Positions 18,558 through 27,051 of a DNA stretch of 64,000 nt are shown here, one piece after another. The first letter of the stretch is position 1. Each line of letters begins with the position of its first letter. Made by a program: the position numbers and the translations under genes. This DNA is from Eubacterium sp. OM08-24 (GTDB lineage: Bacteria; Bacillota; Clostridia; Oscillospirales; Acutalibacteraceae). Where the stretch lies: the NCBI RefSeq assembly GCF_003438075.1, contig NZ_QSTA01000001.1, forward strand, positions 496,001 to 560,000, in the 5' to 3' direction. The notes beneath the pieces were generated by a model. It saw nothing but the letters and a program-made list of their open reading frames with translations, did not search any database and was not told the origin of the DNA.

Positions 18558-19898
18558 TTAATCTGTAATTGTTATTGAGTTAATGACAGGCTGATTTTCT
18601 GCTGAAACAGAACCGTTGCTGTCAGTTGTAACTGCGTTCTTGCAAATTTCATCGACAATATCCATACCGTCGGTTACATATCCGAAACAAGCGTACTGAC
18701 CGTCAAGATATGTGCTGTCTGACTGAACAATAAAGAACTGTGAACTTGCGCTGTCCATATCTGTTGAACGAGCCATAGAAATCGCACCTCTTGTATGTGA
18801 AAGGTTATTTTCTACGCCGTTCTGCGAAAATTCACCCTTGATTGTATTTTCAGAGCCGCCTGTACCGTTGCCGAGAGGGTCACCACCCTGCATCATAAAG
18901 CCGTCAATAATGCGGTGGAAAGTAAGACCGTCATAAAAATGGCTGTTAGCAAGATTTATGAAGTTAGCAACAGTAATAGGTGCAACATCGCCGTTAAGTT
19001 CTACCTTAATTACACCGTAGTCTTTAATATTAATTTCTGCGTGATGAGTGCCTTTTGCCTGAGATTCTCCTATTGTAGCCGATACATTGCTTGCAGAGGC
19101 AGAATCATTTGTCGCACCCGCACTGCCGTTTGATTTATTGGAAGTGATAACAAACACCACTATAACAGCAACCAAAAATACAGCTACGGCAGAAATGACA
19201 ATCCAAGCTTTCTTTTTGTATGATTTCTGAGGTTTGGCAAGTGACAGCACGATTTCATCAAGAAAACTGTCGATCGAGTCGGGAATTTTTGCTTGAGCGG
19301 CAGCCTCTTTGACAATATTTGCCGAGGCAGTCATAAGAAAAATTATATCTCTTTTAGTAAACTTGCTGTCGCTCATTCTGAGCTGCTTTTTAATATTTTC
19401 TCTGCCGTACTCAAGCGAATTTTGAACTTTATCTTCGGATATTTTTAAAATATCGGCAATTTTCTTAGTATTATAATCACAAAGTAAATTGAGCAAAACA
19501 ACAATGCGTTGATTGGCATTTATTGATTTGAGAGCATTAACAAAGAGATTTTTCTGTTCTGCTGTAATTGCAGATGCAGAAGAAATTTTGTCTTTATCAC
19601 CGAAAGGCTGCATTTTAGCTGCGCCGTTTTCATGATTATTTTCATCAGAAATTGCAGACTTGCACACCTTTGCGGTTTCACTTTTGACTATTTCATCAAG
19701 ATTATCGGTATTTGGATTTTTAGAAATTGCCGAAAATATAGCTTTAAAAGATTTTTTAAAGGCATTTTCAGCTTTTTTATTGTCTGAAATTACAGTAGTA
19801 CAGAAAAAATATACATACTTTCCGTATTTTTCGCAGATAAAATCAAGCGACTTTTTGTCGCCGAGGGCTGCTTTTGCAATCAATTTTTTATTATTCAT
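18558..19898 (-). CDS. Membrane fusion of sigma-70-like domain and extracytoplasmic cyclophilin
   Basis: A 446-residue protein with three recognisable parts. Residues 6-60 resemble region 2 of an ECF sigma factor, and 114-175 resemble region 4, with ANQRIVVLLNLL followed by a helix-turn-helix-like KKIADILKISEDKV. Residues 231-252 form one membrane helix after a lysine-rich stop. Residues 285-445 are a cyclophilin-type peptidyl-prolyl isomerase with FHRIIDGFMMQGGD at 328-340 and SSQFFIVQ at 385-392. The predicted topology puts the sigma part inside and the isomerase outside. A Ser/Asn/Ala-rich linker (253-284) joins them. AGGAAGGA precedes the ATG. Each half is recognisable; the combination is unusual. 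Whether the sigma part still binds RNA polymerase or DNA is unknown. Confidence 0.85.
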   Translation of the reverse strand: MNNKKLIAKAALGDKKSLDFICEKYGKYVYFFCTTVISDNKKAENAFKKSFKAIFSAISKNPNTDNLDEIVKSETAKVCKSAISDENNHENGAAKMQPFGDKDKISSASAITAEQKNLFVNALKSINANQRIVVLLNLLCDYNTKKIADILKISEDKVQNSLEYGRENIKKQLRMSDSKFTKRDIIFLMTASANIVKEAAAQAKIPDSIDSFLDEIVLSLAKPQKSYKKKAWIVISAVAVFLVAVIVVFVITSNKSNGSAGATNDSASASNVSATIGESQAKGTHHAEINIKDYGVIKVELNGDVAPITVANFINLANSHFYDGLTFHRIIDGFMMQGGDPLGNGTGGSENTIKGEFSQNGVENNLSHTRGAISMARSTDMDSASSQFFIVQSDSTYLDGQYACFGYVTDGMDIVDEICKNAVTTDSNGSVSAENQPVINSITITD

Positions 19899-19928
19899 CG
19901 GTTTGTCCTTCCTGTTTAATTTCTCAAT

Positions 19929-19957
19929 AACATAATATAAACTAAAACTGACAGCAA
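19929..19957 (-). promoter_or_regulatory. Possible promoter of the sigma-cyclophilin gene
   Basis: TTGCTG (19952-19957) and TATGTT (19929-19934) with 17-bp spacing on the minus strand, 30 bp before the start codon. The -10 match is only moderate. Confidence 0.35.
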
Positions 19958-20005
19958 GATATACTTTGTGTGATAATAAGGTGAAAATATCCCCCGCTGT
20001 CGCAG

Positions 20006-20041
20006 AAAAAACGGGCTGCCCTGCAAAGAGAGCAGTCCGTT
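20006..20041 (-). terminator. Terminator after the small P-loop gene
   Basis: A 10-bp stem (20010-20019 with 20032-20041, one mismatch) followed on the minus strand by TTTTTTCTG. It ends the pgi and P-loop transcript. Confidence 0.88.
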
Positions 20042-20057
20042 AATACTCAAAAGCTAA

Positions 20058-20474
20058 TTAAACCTTCTGGCAAACAGCATTGATAGACTCAGGAAGTTCT
20101 GACTCCTCAGCTGAAATAAGAAGAACGATGTTTGTTGAAGAAGCCTCTGAAAGCTCCTGCAACTTCTTTGTGAAAGTTTCTACACCGTCAACGCCTGTTG
20201 GGCAAATCTTGAATGTAGAGTCAACAAGAATATCTGTAACATCGTAGTTGCCTGCGCAAATACCGCTGATAAAGCCAAAAAGCATATCGTAACCCTCAAT
20301 GAGGTACTGCTCTGTATCAATAAGTCTTGCCTTGTGTGTTACATCGTATGTGAGCTTAGCGCCCTTTTCGATTACAACAACATTGCCTGCTGAAGCAGCC
20401 ACTGCCTCGTTAGCAAGAGCGATGAGCTTTTTTGTTTTGCCTGTTCCTTTTTTACCGATAAGTAAAGTAACCAT
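20058..20474 (-). CDS. Small P-loop ATP-binding protein of unknown function
   Basis: A 138-residue protein that starts directly with a Walker A motif, GKKGTGKT at residues 7-14. A hydrophobic strand ending in Asp (DILVDSTF, around residues 80-87) could be Walker B. There is no signal peptide or membrane segment. Its size is close to a minimal P-loop domain without an attached effector. It lies 40 nt downstream of pgi and shares its terminator, so they are probably co-transcribed. I do not recognise a named family and the function is unknown. Confidence 0.7.
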   Translation of the reverse strand: MVTLLIGKKGTGKTKKLIALANEAVAASAGNVVVIEKGAKLTYDVTHKARLIDTEQYLIEGYDMLFGFISGICAGNYDVTDILVDSTFKICPTGVDGVETFTKKLQELSEASSTNIVLLISAEESELPESINAVCQKV

Positions 20475-20514
20475 ATTAGTTCCTCCAGAATATTAAACTT
20501 ATTTACTAAAGAAA

Positions 20515-21852
20515 TTACTTGAGTCTTGCCTCAAGAGCAGCCTTCTGATCCTCATAACCCGGCTTACCGAGAAGAGCAAACATATTCTTCTTGTAGCTCT
20601 CAACACCGGGCTGGTTAAATGGATTTACGCCAAGCATATAGCCTGAAATTGCGCAAGCCTTTTCAAAGAAATAAATAAGATAACCGAGCTCTGATTCGTT
20701 CATTTCCGGAACATTGAGAACGATGTTAGGAACACCGCCGTCATTATGAGCAAGAACTGTACCCTCAAAAGCCTTGCGGTTTACATATCCCATTGTCTTT
20801 CCCGAAAGGAAGTTAAGACCATCAACATTTGTAGGATCTGTGCCGAGTGTAACTTCTTTTTTGCATTTATCAAAGAGAACAACAGTTTCAAACATAGTTC
20901 TTCTGCCGTCCTGAATGTACTGACCGAGTGAGTGAAGATCTGTTGAGAAGATAACGCTTGCAGGGAAAATGCCCTTGTTATCCTTGCCCTCACTTTCAGC
21001 GAAAAGCTGCTTAAACCATTCAGACATCATTGTGTAAGCAGGCTCGTAAGATACCATAACCTCCATTGTCTTGCCCTTGCGGTAAAGAATGTTACGGAGA
21101 GCTGCGTACTTGTAGCAATCGTTAGTAGCGAGATCGTCATTGTCAAATTCTTTCTGAGCTGTTGCAGCGCCCTGCATAAGTGCGTCAATGTCTGCACCTG
21201 AAACAGCGATTGGAAGAAGACCTACTGCTGTGAGAACAGAGAAACGACCGCCTACATCATCAGGAACTACGAATGTTTCGTAACCCTCTTCGTCAGCAAG
21301 AGCCTTAAGTGTGCCCTTAGCCTTATCTGTTGTGCAGTAAATACGCTCTCTTGCGCCCTCTTTGCCATACTTTTTCTCAAGCATTTCTCTAAATACTCTG
21401 AAAGCGATAGCAGGCTCAGTTGTAGTACCTGACTTTGAAATCATATTTACAGAAACATCTTTACCCTCGCAAAGCTCCATAATCTCTGCAAGTGCAGATG
21501 AGCTGATTGAGTTACCTGTAAAGTAAATCTGCGGTGTATCCTTACAAGTAAGGTTATAGTTCTGTGAAGTAAGAAATTCGATAGCAGCTCTTGCACCAAG
21601 GTATGAACCACCGATACCGATTACGATAAACACATCGGAATCCTTTTTGATTTTTTCAGCAGCAGCCTTAATTCTTGCAAATTCCTCTTTATCATAATCA
21701 GTTGGAAGATTAAGCCAACCGAGGAAATCATTGCCAAGACCTGTGCCGTCATGGAGTACCTTGTGAGCAGCCTTAACTTCGGCAGCCACACCGTCATACT
21801 CGTGTTCATTAACGAAGCCTTTCAAATATTTGTCTGTAAGTTTTGTAGCCAT
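20515..21852 (-). CDS. pgi: Glucose-6-phosphate isomerase
   Basis: Interconverts glucose 6-phosphate and fructose 6-phosphate in glycolysis. The 445 residues fit the shorter Gram-positive form. Motifs include [14 protein letters not shown], the [16 protein letters not shown] sugar-phosphate-binding loop, [12 protein letters not shown] and the C-terminal [13 protein letters not shown]. The start at 21852 (MATKLTDKY) follows a strong GGGGGA ribosome binding site; the longer frame from 21906 has no such support. A consensus promoter lies about 100 bp upstream. Confidence 0.96.
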   Translation of the reverse strand: MATKLTDKYLKGFVNEHEYDGVAAEVKAAHKVLHDGTGLGNDFLGWLNLPTDYDKEEFARIKAAAEKIKKDSDVFIVIGIGGSYLGARAAIEFLTSQNYNLTCKDTPQIYFTGNSISSSALAEIMELCEGKDVSVNMISKSGTTTEPAIAFRVFREMLEKKYGKEGARERIYCTTDKAKGTLKALADEEGYETFVVPDDVGGRFSVLTAVGLLPIAVSGADIDALMQGAATAQKEFDNDDLATNDCYKYAALRNILYRKGKTMEVMVSYEPAYTMMSEWFKQLFAESEGKDNKGIFPASVIFSTDLHSLGQYIQDGRRTMFETVVLFDKCKKEVTLGTDPTNVDGLNFLSGKTMGYVNRKAFEGTVLAHNDGGVPNIVLNVPEMNESELGYLIYFFEKACAISGYMLGVNPFNQPGVESYKKNMFALLGKPGYEDQKAALEARLK

Positions 21853-21956
21853 TATTAATTCCCCCAAAATTCCCTTTCGGAATAATACTGCCGGATATAA
21901 TGCCAAAAACGGCGTAATTAAGCGGTATAAACCGAAACAAGTATCTTTGCTGTCTT

Positions 21957-21985
21957 ATTATACTATAATTCCCGACTTTTTGCAA
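21957..21985 (-). promoter_or_regulatory. Promoter of pgi
   Basis: TTGCAA (21980-21985) and TATAAT (21957-21962) with a 17-bp spacer on the minus strand. The predicted leader before pgi is about 95 nt. No known riboswitch was recognised in it. Confidence 0.75.
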
Positions 21986-22001
21986 GGTCATTTTGTATAT
22001 T

Positions 22002-23150
22002 TTATAAAGAAATTATAGAATTTAATAAAACCGAGAAAACGGAGGCAAAAGAAATTTGTTCTGCGTGCTGTAAAGCGGTAATTTCAAAGCTTTTTACGGC
22101 TTTTCCGTCAAGGCTATATGTAACAGTGCCTAACTTCTGTCCGCTTGCAACAGGCGCTTCTATGCTTTCGGGCAAATCAATTTTTGAAACTATTTTTGAA
22201 CCGCTGTTTTTATCAAGTACGATACTTGAATTTATGTCGCATCCAATTCCTATATTTTTCTGCATACCGTTCTCAACCTTAATCGTTTTGGGCAAATCAT
22301 CGGGAGCTTTCAGCTGAGTAACAGAAAAATTTGCAAAGCCGTAATCAAGCAAAGCGGCTGCGTCCGAAAATCTTTCTTTGCCCGAATTACAACCGAGTAC
22401 AATCGCAACAAGGCTCATATCTCCCCTTGTAGCCGATGCCGCCATACAGCAGCCGGCATCATTTGTTGTGCCTGTTTTAAGTCCTGTTATGCCTTTATAT
22501 GTCTTTAAAAGTTTATTGGTATTTACAATCTGAGTTTTTCCGTCACGCAGGTTGTCGAGCCAAATTGATGTATAGTCAAATATCATTTCGTGTTTCATAA
22601 GCTCTCGTGACATTACCGCAACATCGTATGCCGAGGTAATGTGACCGTCCTCGTCAAGACCGTTGCAATTTTTAAATACGGTGTCTTTCATTCCAAGCTG
22701 ATTTGCTTTTTCATTCATTTTTTGCACAAATACCTCTTCACTGCCGCACAAGTGCTCGGCAAGCGCAACGGCGGCGTCATTTGCAGAGGCAACCACTGTG
22801 GCTTTTATCATATCGTTTGCGCTCATGGTTTCGCCCTCTTCAAGCCATATGTCGCTGCCACCCATAGAGGCTGCGTGAGCAGACGCTGTAATTGTATCGT
22901 CAAGACTCAGCTTTCCGCTGTCGATTGCTTCGCACACAAGCAGCATGGTCATAACCTTTGTGATAGATGCGCAAGGACGCTGTTCGTGCGGATTTTTTTC
23001 AAACAAAACTTTTCCCGATGAAGATTCCATAAGTATGGCAGACGGAGCGGTGACTGTTTCTTCCGTTACAGCATTTACCTCTGCGCAAAACAGCGGTATT
23101 GAGGTAAATACAATAGCAATTACCAATGTCAATGATAGCTTTTTTATCAT
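22002..23150 (-). CDS. D-alanyl-D-alanine carboxypeptidase, DacF-like (peptidase S11)
   Basis: A secreted, low-molecular-weight penicillin-binding protein that trims the terminal D-Ala of peptidoglycan stems. The 382 residues begin with a signal peptide (about 1-27). All three active-site motifs are present: SITK at 62-65, SAN at 122-124 and KTG at 225-227. A C-terminal PBP5-like beta domain and a hydrophobic tail (SFASVFSVLLNSIISL) for membrane attachment follow. Its ribosome binding site GAGGTG lies in the 3' arm of the upstream terminator hairpin, so translation may be linked to read-through. DacF is the family's sporulation member; this assignment is tentative. Confidence 0.92.
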   Translation of the reverse strand: MIKKLSLTLVIAIVFTSIPLFCAEVNAVTEETVTAPSAILMESSSGKVLFEKNPHEQRPCASITKVMTMLLVCEAIDSGKLSLDDTITASAHAASMGGSDIWLEEGETMSANDMIKATVVASANDAAVALAEHLCGSEEVFVQKMNEKANQLGMKDTVFKNCNGLDEDGHITSAYDVAVMSRELMKHEMIFDYTSIWLDNLRDGKTQIVNTNKLLKTYKGITGLKTGTTNDAGCCMAASATRGDMSLVAIVLGCNSGKERFSDAAALLDYGFANFSVTQLKAPDDLPKTIKVENGMQKNIGIGCDINSSIVLDKNSGSKIVSKIDLPESIEAPVASGQKLGTVTYSLDGKAVKSFEITALQHAEQISFASVFSVLLNSIISL

Positions 23151-23151
23151 A

Positions 23152-23186
23152 TAAAAACACCTCGTTCAATAATATGAACGAGGTGT
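23152..23186 (-). terminator. Terminator/RBS-overlapping hairpin between zinc-ribbon gene and dacF
   Basis: A perfect 12-bp stem (23157-23168 with 23175-23186) with a 6-nt loop, followed on the minus strand by TTTTTATATG. The 3' arm and T-run contain both the ribosome binding site and the spacing to the start codon of the carboxypeptidase gene. Confidence 0.9.
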
Positions 23187-23208
23187 GGCTTGTATGATTT
23201 AAGTTAAA

Positions 23209-23709
23209 TCATTTAAGAAAACCGAGGCTGCGAATAATCGGAATTTCGATTGACTTGTTGGCAAGTGACTTGAAAAGACAGATATAATTGCAAACAAGAA
23301 CGATAACCTCACAAACAGCTGCCGCAATCGCAAAAATACAAGTCCATGATAAAACGGCTCCGATTACGCCGAGGAAAAACATTACAACAAATGATTTAAG
23401 TCCCTGCTTGATATGGAAATCAAGGTACTTAGACTTTCTTGAGCTCTGAGCAATGAGTGCTACGATGATACCGAGAATGCTTGAAACATAAATTACAGCT
23501 GCAAGGAGTTTGTTCTCTGAAACATCTTCAGCTGAAAACTCTGCTGTGTGATCGTAAGGATTTACTGCAGGCATTGGAGCTGCTGCATACTGATTGTACT
23601 GCTGCTGTTGTGGCTGTGGCTCAGGCTGCTGAGCTGTTGAGAAACCGCAATTCTGGCAGAACACTGCGTTATCTTCCATCTGTGCGTTACATCTTGGACA
23701 ATTTTTCAT
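23209..23709 (-). CDS. Zinc-ribbon membrane protein
   Basis: A 166-residue protein. The N-terminus is a zinc ribbon (CPRC at 4-7 and CQNC at 18-21), then a Gln/Pro-rich linker (about 28-52), then a DUF4870-like module with three hydrophobic segments at roughly 70-90, 110-128 and 130-152. A segment reading FHIKQGLKSFVV between helices is typical of that module. The start at 23709 is chosen because an in-frame ATG at 23724 overlaps the GGAGG ribosome binding site. Function unknown; possibly a membrane regulatory or housekeeping protein. Confidence 0.75.
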   Translation of the reverse strand: MKNCPRCNAQMEDNAVFCQNCGFSTAQQPEPQPQQQQYNQYAAAPMPAVNPYDHTAEFSAEDVSENKLLAAVIYVSSILGIIVALIAQSSRKSKYLDFHIKQGLKSFVVMFFLGVIGAVLSWTCIFAIAAAVCEVIVLVCNYICLFKSLANKSIEIPIIRSLGFLK

Positions 23710-23777
23710 TTTTTGTGCCTCCATTATTCTTTGTGTATGATAAAAACATTCATAGATAAATATGTATGCTTAATATC

Positions 23778-24257
23778 CTAATTTAATTCATTGTAAATTA
23801 TGCAGACCGCATGAGCGGAAATACCCTCAAGTCTGCCTGTAAAGCCGAGATTTTCCTCGGTAGTCGCCTTAACACTCACAAGTGAAACATCAATACCGCA
23901 GGCATTTGCAATATTATCCCTCATTTGTGTTATATAGTCTTTAAGTTTAGGCTTCTGCGCAATAACGGTTGAGTCGATATTGCCGATTTTATAGCCGTTT
24001 CCGGTGAGTATTCTGCAGACCTCTCTGAGCAGAGCAATGCTGTCTGCTCCGCTATACCTTTCATCGGTATCGGGAAAATGCTTGCCAATATCGCCGAGAG
24101 CCGCAGCACCGAGCAACGAGTCCATAATTGCATGAACAAGCACATCGGCGTCTGAGTGACCGAGCAAGCCAAGCTCATACGGAATTTCTACTCCGCCGAG
24201 TATCAGCTTTCTGTTCTCTGCAAATTTATGAACATCGTAACCATGACCAATTCTCAT
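23778..24257 (-). CDS. ispF: 2-C-methyl-D-erythritol 2,4-cyclodiphosphate synthase IspF
   Basis: The fifth enzyme of the MEP pathway, a zinc-dependent trimer. The 159 residues show the metal ligands Asp8, His10 and His42 in RIGHGYDVH and [14 protein letters not shown], plus the C-terminal [17 protein letters not shown]. It follows ispD by 15 nt, the common ispDF pairing. Confidence 0.97.
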   Translation of the reverse strand: MRIGHGYDVHKFAENRKLILGGVEIPYELGLLGHSDADVLVHAIMDSLLGAAALGDIGKHFPDTDERYSGADSIALLREVCRILTGNGYKIGNIDSTVIAQKPKLKDYITQMRDNIANACGIDVSLVSVKATTEENLGFTGRLEGISAHAVCIIYNELN

Positions 24258-24272
24258 ATATTATCCTTTCAC

Positions 24273-24980
24273 TCAAAAATTACCGTTTTCAATACGGTTC
24301 TTGAGTATGCTTTCCGCAAGAATTACATCAACAGGAGTTGTAAGCTTTATATTTTCCTCGCTGCCCTTTACCACAAGAACTTCGCCGCCCATATTTTCTA
24401 TAAGGGCGCAGTCATCTGTGTATGCAAGGCTGTTTTCTCCTGCGTTCTCAAGTGCAAACATATACAAATCTCTTTCAAAAACCTGCGGCGTCTGCACTGC
24501 TCTGAGCTGAGAACGGAGCGGTGTGCTTTCAATCTTATTAAAACCGTCAACAATTTTGATTGTATCGGTAACAGATGTTCCGAGAGTTGCCGCACCTGTT
24601 TCAAAAGCCGCCTCAACCACTCTTTCTATCTCATCAACGGTAATTAACGGACGAGCACCGTCATGAATGGCAAAATATTTTGCCTTTTCATTTGCCGCCT
24701 TAATTCCGTTGCGCACACTTGCGGAGCGAGAAGAACCGCCGAGAACAACATTGCTGACCTTAGAAAAGCCGTTTTCATTTATGAGCGCATTTATACGGTC
24801 AACATCCTGTTCACGACAAACAACAATAATTTCTTTTATTAAATAGCATTTTTGAAATGCCTTTAAAGTATATTGAATAGCCGGCTTGTCAAGCAACGGA
24901 ATAAATTGCTTGCTGTCTGCAATTCCCATTCTTACAGAGCCGCCTGCCGCAACGATTACGGCAGAAACATAAGCTGACAT
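24273..24980 (-). CDS. ispD: 2-C-methyl-D-erythritol 4-phosphate cytidylyltransferase IspD
   Basis: Transfers CMP to methylerythritol phosphate, the third MEP step. The 235 residues show the nucleotidyltransferase start AAGGSVRMG around 11-19, the RSASVRNGIKA block, the IHDGARPLI motif and LRAVQTPQVF. Sits between the sulfhydrylase gene (24 nt gap) and ispF (15 nt gap), so it likely belongs to one transcript. Confidence 0.97.
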   Translation of the reverse strand: MSAYVSAVIVAAGGSVRMGIADSKQFIPLLDKPAIQYTLKAFQKCYLIKEIIVVCREQDVDRINALINENGFSKVSNVVLGGSSRSASVRNGIKAANEKAKYFAIHDGARPLITVDEIERVVEAAFETGAATLGTSVTDTIKIVDGFNKIESTPLRSQLRAVQTPQVFERDLYMFALENAGENSLAYTDDCALIENMGGEVLVVKGSEENIKLTTPVDVILAESILKNRIENGNF

Positions 24981-25004
24981 AAAATCAACTCCCGAGTATA
25001 ATTT

Positions 25005-26276
25005 TTAAATTTTTTCAAACGCCTGTGCAAGGTCGGCAATAATATCATCAGCGTTTTCTATGCCGACAGAAAGACGGATAAGGTCAGGAGCTACTCCTGC
25101 CTCAATAAGCTGTTCGTCTGTCATCTGACGGTGTGTGTGGCTTGCGGGGTGAAGAATACATGACCTTGCATCGGCAACATGAGTAACAATAGTTATGAAC
25201 TTAAGAGAATCCATAAACTTAATAGACTCTTCTCTGCCGCCCTTTATTCCAAAAGCAAGTACGCCGCATGAACCGTTCGGAAGATACTTTTTAGCAAGCT
25301 CGTGGTACTTGTCGTCTTCAAGGTCGGGATAGCTAACCCATGCAACATTTTCGTTGTTTTTAAGATATTTTGCAACGGCAAGTGCGTTCTCGCAATGCTT
25401 TTTCATTCTAAGGTGAAGCGACTCAAGACCGATATTGAGGTAATAAGCGTGCTGCGGTGACTGAATAGCACCGAGGTCACGCATAAGCTGTGAAGTAGCC
25501 TTTGTGATGTAAGCCGCCTTACCGAAACGCTCTGCATAAACAATACCGTGGTATGAATCGTCCGGAGTTGTAAGTCCCGGATATTTGTCAGCATGAGCAA
25601 GCCAATCAAAATTACCGCTGTCAACAATGCAACCGCCGACTGCTGTTGCGTGTCCGTCCATATACTTAGTCGTTGAGTGAGTAACAATATCTGCACCAAA
25701 CTCAAACGGACGGCAGTTTACGGGAGTAGCAAATGTGTTGTCAACGATAAGCGGCACACCATGAGAATGTGCAAGTCTTGCAAACTTTTCAATGTCAAAA
25801 ACAGAAACTGTCGGATTTGTAATTGTTTCGCCGAATACAGCCTTAGTATTTGGCTTAAACAGTTTAGCAAGCTCTTCTTCGGGAAGATCCTGATCTACAA
25901 AAGTACATTCAATGCCCATCTTCTTTAAAGTAGTACCAAAGAGGTTATATGTACCGCCGTAAATTGAAGATGATGCAATAAGGTGGTCGCCTGCCTCGCA
26001 AATGTTGAATACAGCAAAGAAGTTAGCCGCCTGACCGCTTGAAGTAAGCATTGCAGCCACGCCGCCCTCCATAGCGCAAATTTTTGCCGCTACGCTGTCA
26101 TTTGTTGGGTTCTGAAGTCTTGTGTAAAAATATCCCTCTGCCTCAAGGTCAAAGAGCTTACCCATTTCCTCACTTGTGTCATATTTAAATGTTGTGCTCT
26201 GATAAATAGGTAATTCTCTCGGTTCGCCTTTCTTTGGCTGCCAGCCTGCCTGAACACATTTTGTTTCAATATTCAT
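25005..26276 (-). CDS. O-acetylhomoserine sulfhydrylase (Cys/Met metabolism PLP enzyme)
   Basis: A PLP-dependent enzyme of the gamma-family that makes homocysteine from O-acetylhomoserine and sulfide, leading to methionine. The 423 residues match the MetY/Met17 size. Features include YTRLQNPTND, the GMEGGVAAM-type loop, and the PLP lysine in THSTTKYMDGH. The closing HPASHTHRQMTDEQL and IRLSVGIE blocks are typical. Cystathionine gamma-synthase is the alternative, but the length and the TKYMDGH context favour the sulfhydrylase. It precedes ispD in the same direction. Confidence 0.9.
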   Translation of the reverse strand: MNIETKCVQAGWQPKKGEPRELPIYQSTTFKYDTSEEMGKLFDLEAEGYFYTRLQNPTNDSVAAKICAMEGGVAAMLTSSGQAANFFAVFNICEAGDHLIASSSIYGGTYNLFGTTLKKMGIECTFVDQDLPEEELAKLFKPNTKAVFGETITNPTVSVFDIEKFARLAHSHGVPLIVDNTFATPVNCRPFEFGADIVTHSTTKYMDGHATAVGGCIVDSGNFDWLAHADKYPGLTTPDDSYHGIVYAERFGKAAYITKATSQLMRDLGAIQSPQHAYYLNIGLESLHLRMKKHCENALAVAKYLKNNENVAWVSYPDLEDDKYHELAKKYLPNGSCGVLAFGIKGGREESIKFMDSLKFITIVTHVADARSCILHPASHTHRQMTDEQLIEAGVAPDLIRLSVGIENADDIIADLAQAFEKI

Positions 26277-26312
26277 TTTCTATCCTCCAAAATTTAATTC
26301 ACAAAAATTTGT

Positions 26313-26825
26313 TTAACTGAACAGACCTTTTATAAAGCCTGTTATAGCGTCTGTACCATACACAGCAAGTGCTACAAGAGCAAGAAATGCTATGGCAGAA
26401 AGCACTCGTACTGTTGTGCGCTTAACTCCGCTCATTTTTTCAAATTTCTCGTCCAATGTAGGTTCGCTGTTATTTTCCTCTGCCTCACCATCGAGGATTT
26501 GAGTATTTCCCTCTTTGATAGCGCCGATTCCTATACATATATCGTAAGCCTTTTCGTAAGCGGCATACGGAACCAAAATATCACTTTCGGCAGAATTTTT
26601 ATTTAAAAGCTCCTGCTTTTTAAGCTGTTTGTCCTTAATAACGCTGTCGCAAGGAATTGAGTTATCCTCCAATGCGGTTTTCACTCGCTCAATTTCAAAA
26701 CCCTCAGCAGAGAGCAGATAAACGGGAGTGTTTTCGTCTGTAATACTTTCAAGCGGCGCATTGCAGTTACTGCAAACAGTATCTTCGTCATTATGTAAAT
26801 GCTTGCATTTAGTACAAAGTTTCAT
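26313..26825 (-). CDS. Zinc-ribbon protein with C-terminal membrane anchor
   Basis: A 170-residue protein of unknown function. Residues 4-22 form a zinc ribbon (CTKC and CSNC pairs). A middle region (about 30-100) has the look of a DUF2007-type signal-transduction module (YLLSAEGFEIERVKTAL). An acidic linker (about 108-130) and a single membrane helix (about 142-162) follow. Opposite in layout to the 23209 protein but similar in theme. It starts the transcript leading to metY-like, ispD and ispF. Confidence 0.72.
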   Translation of the reverse strand: MKLCTKCKHLHNDEDTVCSNCNAPLESITDENTPVYLLSAEGFEIERVKTALEDNSIPCDSVIKDKQLKKQELLNKNSAESDILVPYAAYEKAYDICIGIGAIKEGNTQILDGEAEENNSEPTLDEKFEKMSGVKRTTVRVLSAIAFLALVALAVYGTDAITGFIKGLFS

Positions 26826-26875
26826 AAAATATTTCCTTTTTATAAAAATAATCGCAATAATCTATGTTGATTACC

Positions 26876-26904
26876 ATTTTATCACAAAAAAGCGATAGTA
26901 TCAA
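26876..26904 (-). promoter_or_regulatory. Promoter upstream of the zinc-ribbon/metY-like/ispDF group
   Basis: TTGATA (26899-26904) and TAAAAT (26876-26881) with a 17-bp spacer on the minus strand, followed about 15 bp downstream by the likely start site and a leader of about 45 nt. Confidence 0.6.
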
Positions 26905-27012
26905 TACCCCAATGCAAACAATTTGTGTTTTTGTGCAATTTGTTTTTCTAAGTAATCATTTTTATATAAAATGTCTTAGAAATTATTTTTAAAATTTAAA
27001 AATATACATAAC

Positions 27013-27042
27013 GAAAGCGGTAAGTGTTACCCTACCGCTTTC
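27013..27042 (-). terminator. Hairpin after the large LRR-dockerin gene
   Basis: A perfect 10-bp stem (GAAAGCGGTA at 27013-27022 with TACCGCTTTC at 27033-27042). On the minus strand it follows the LRR gene stop by about 10 nt; a TATATTTTT run lies a little further on. Confidence 0.7.
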
Positions 27043-27051
27043 TAAAAAATT

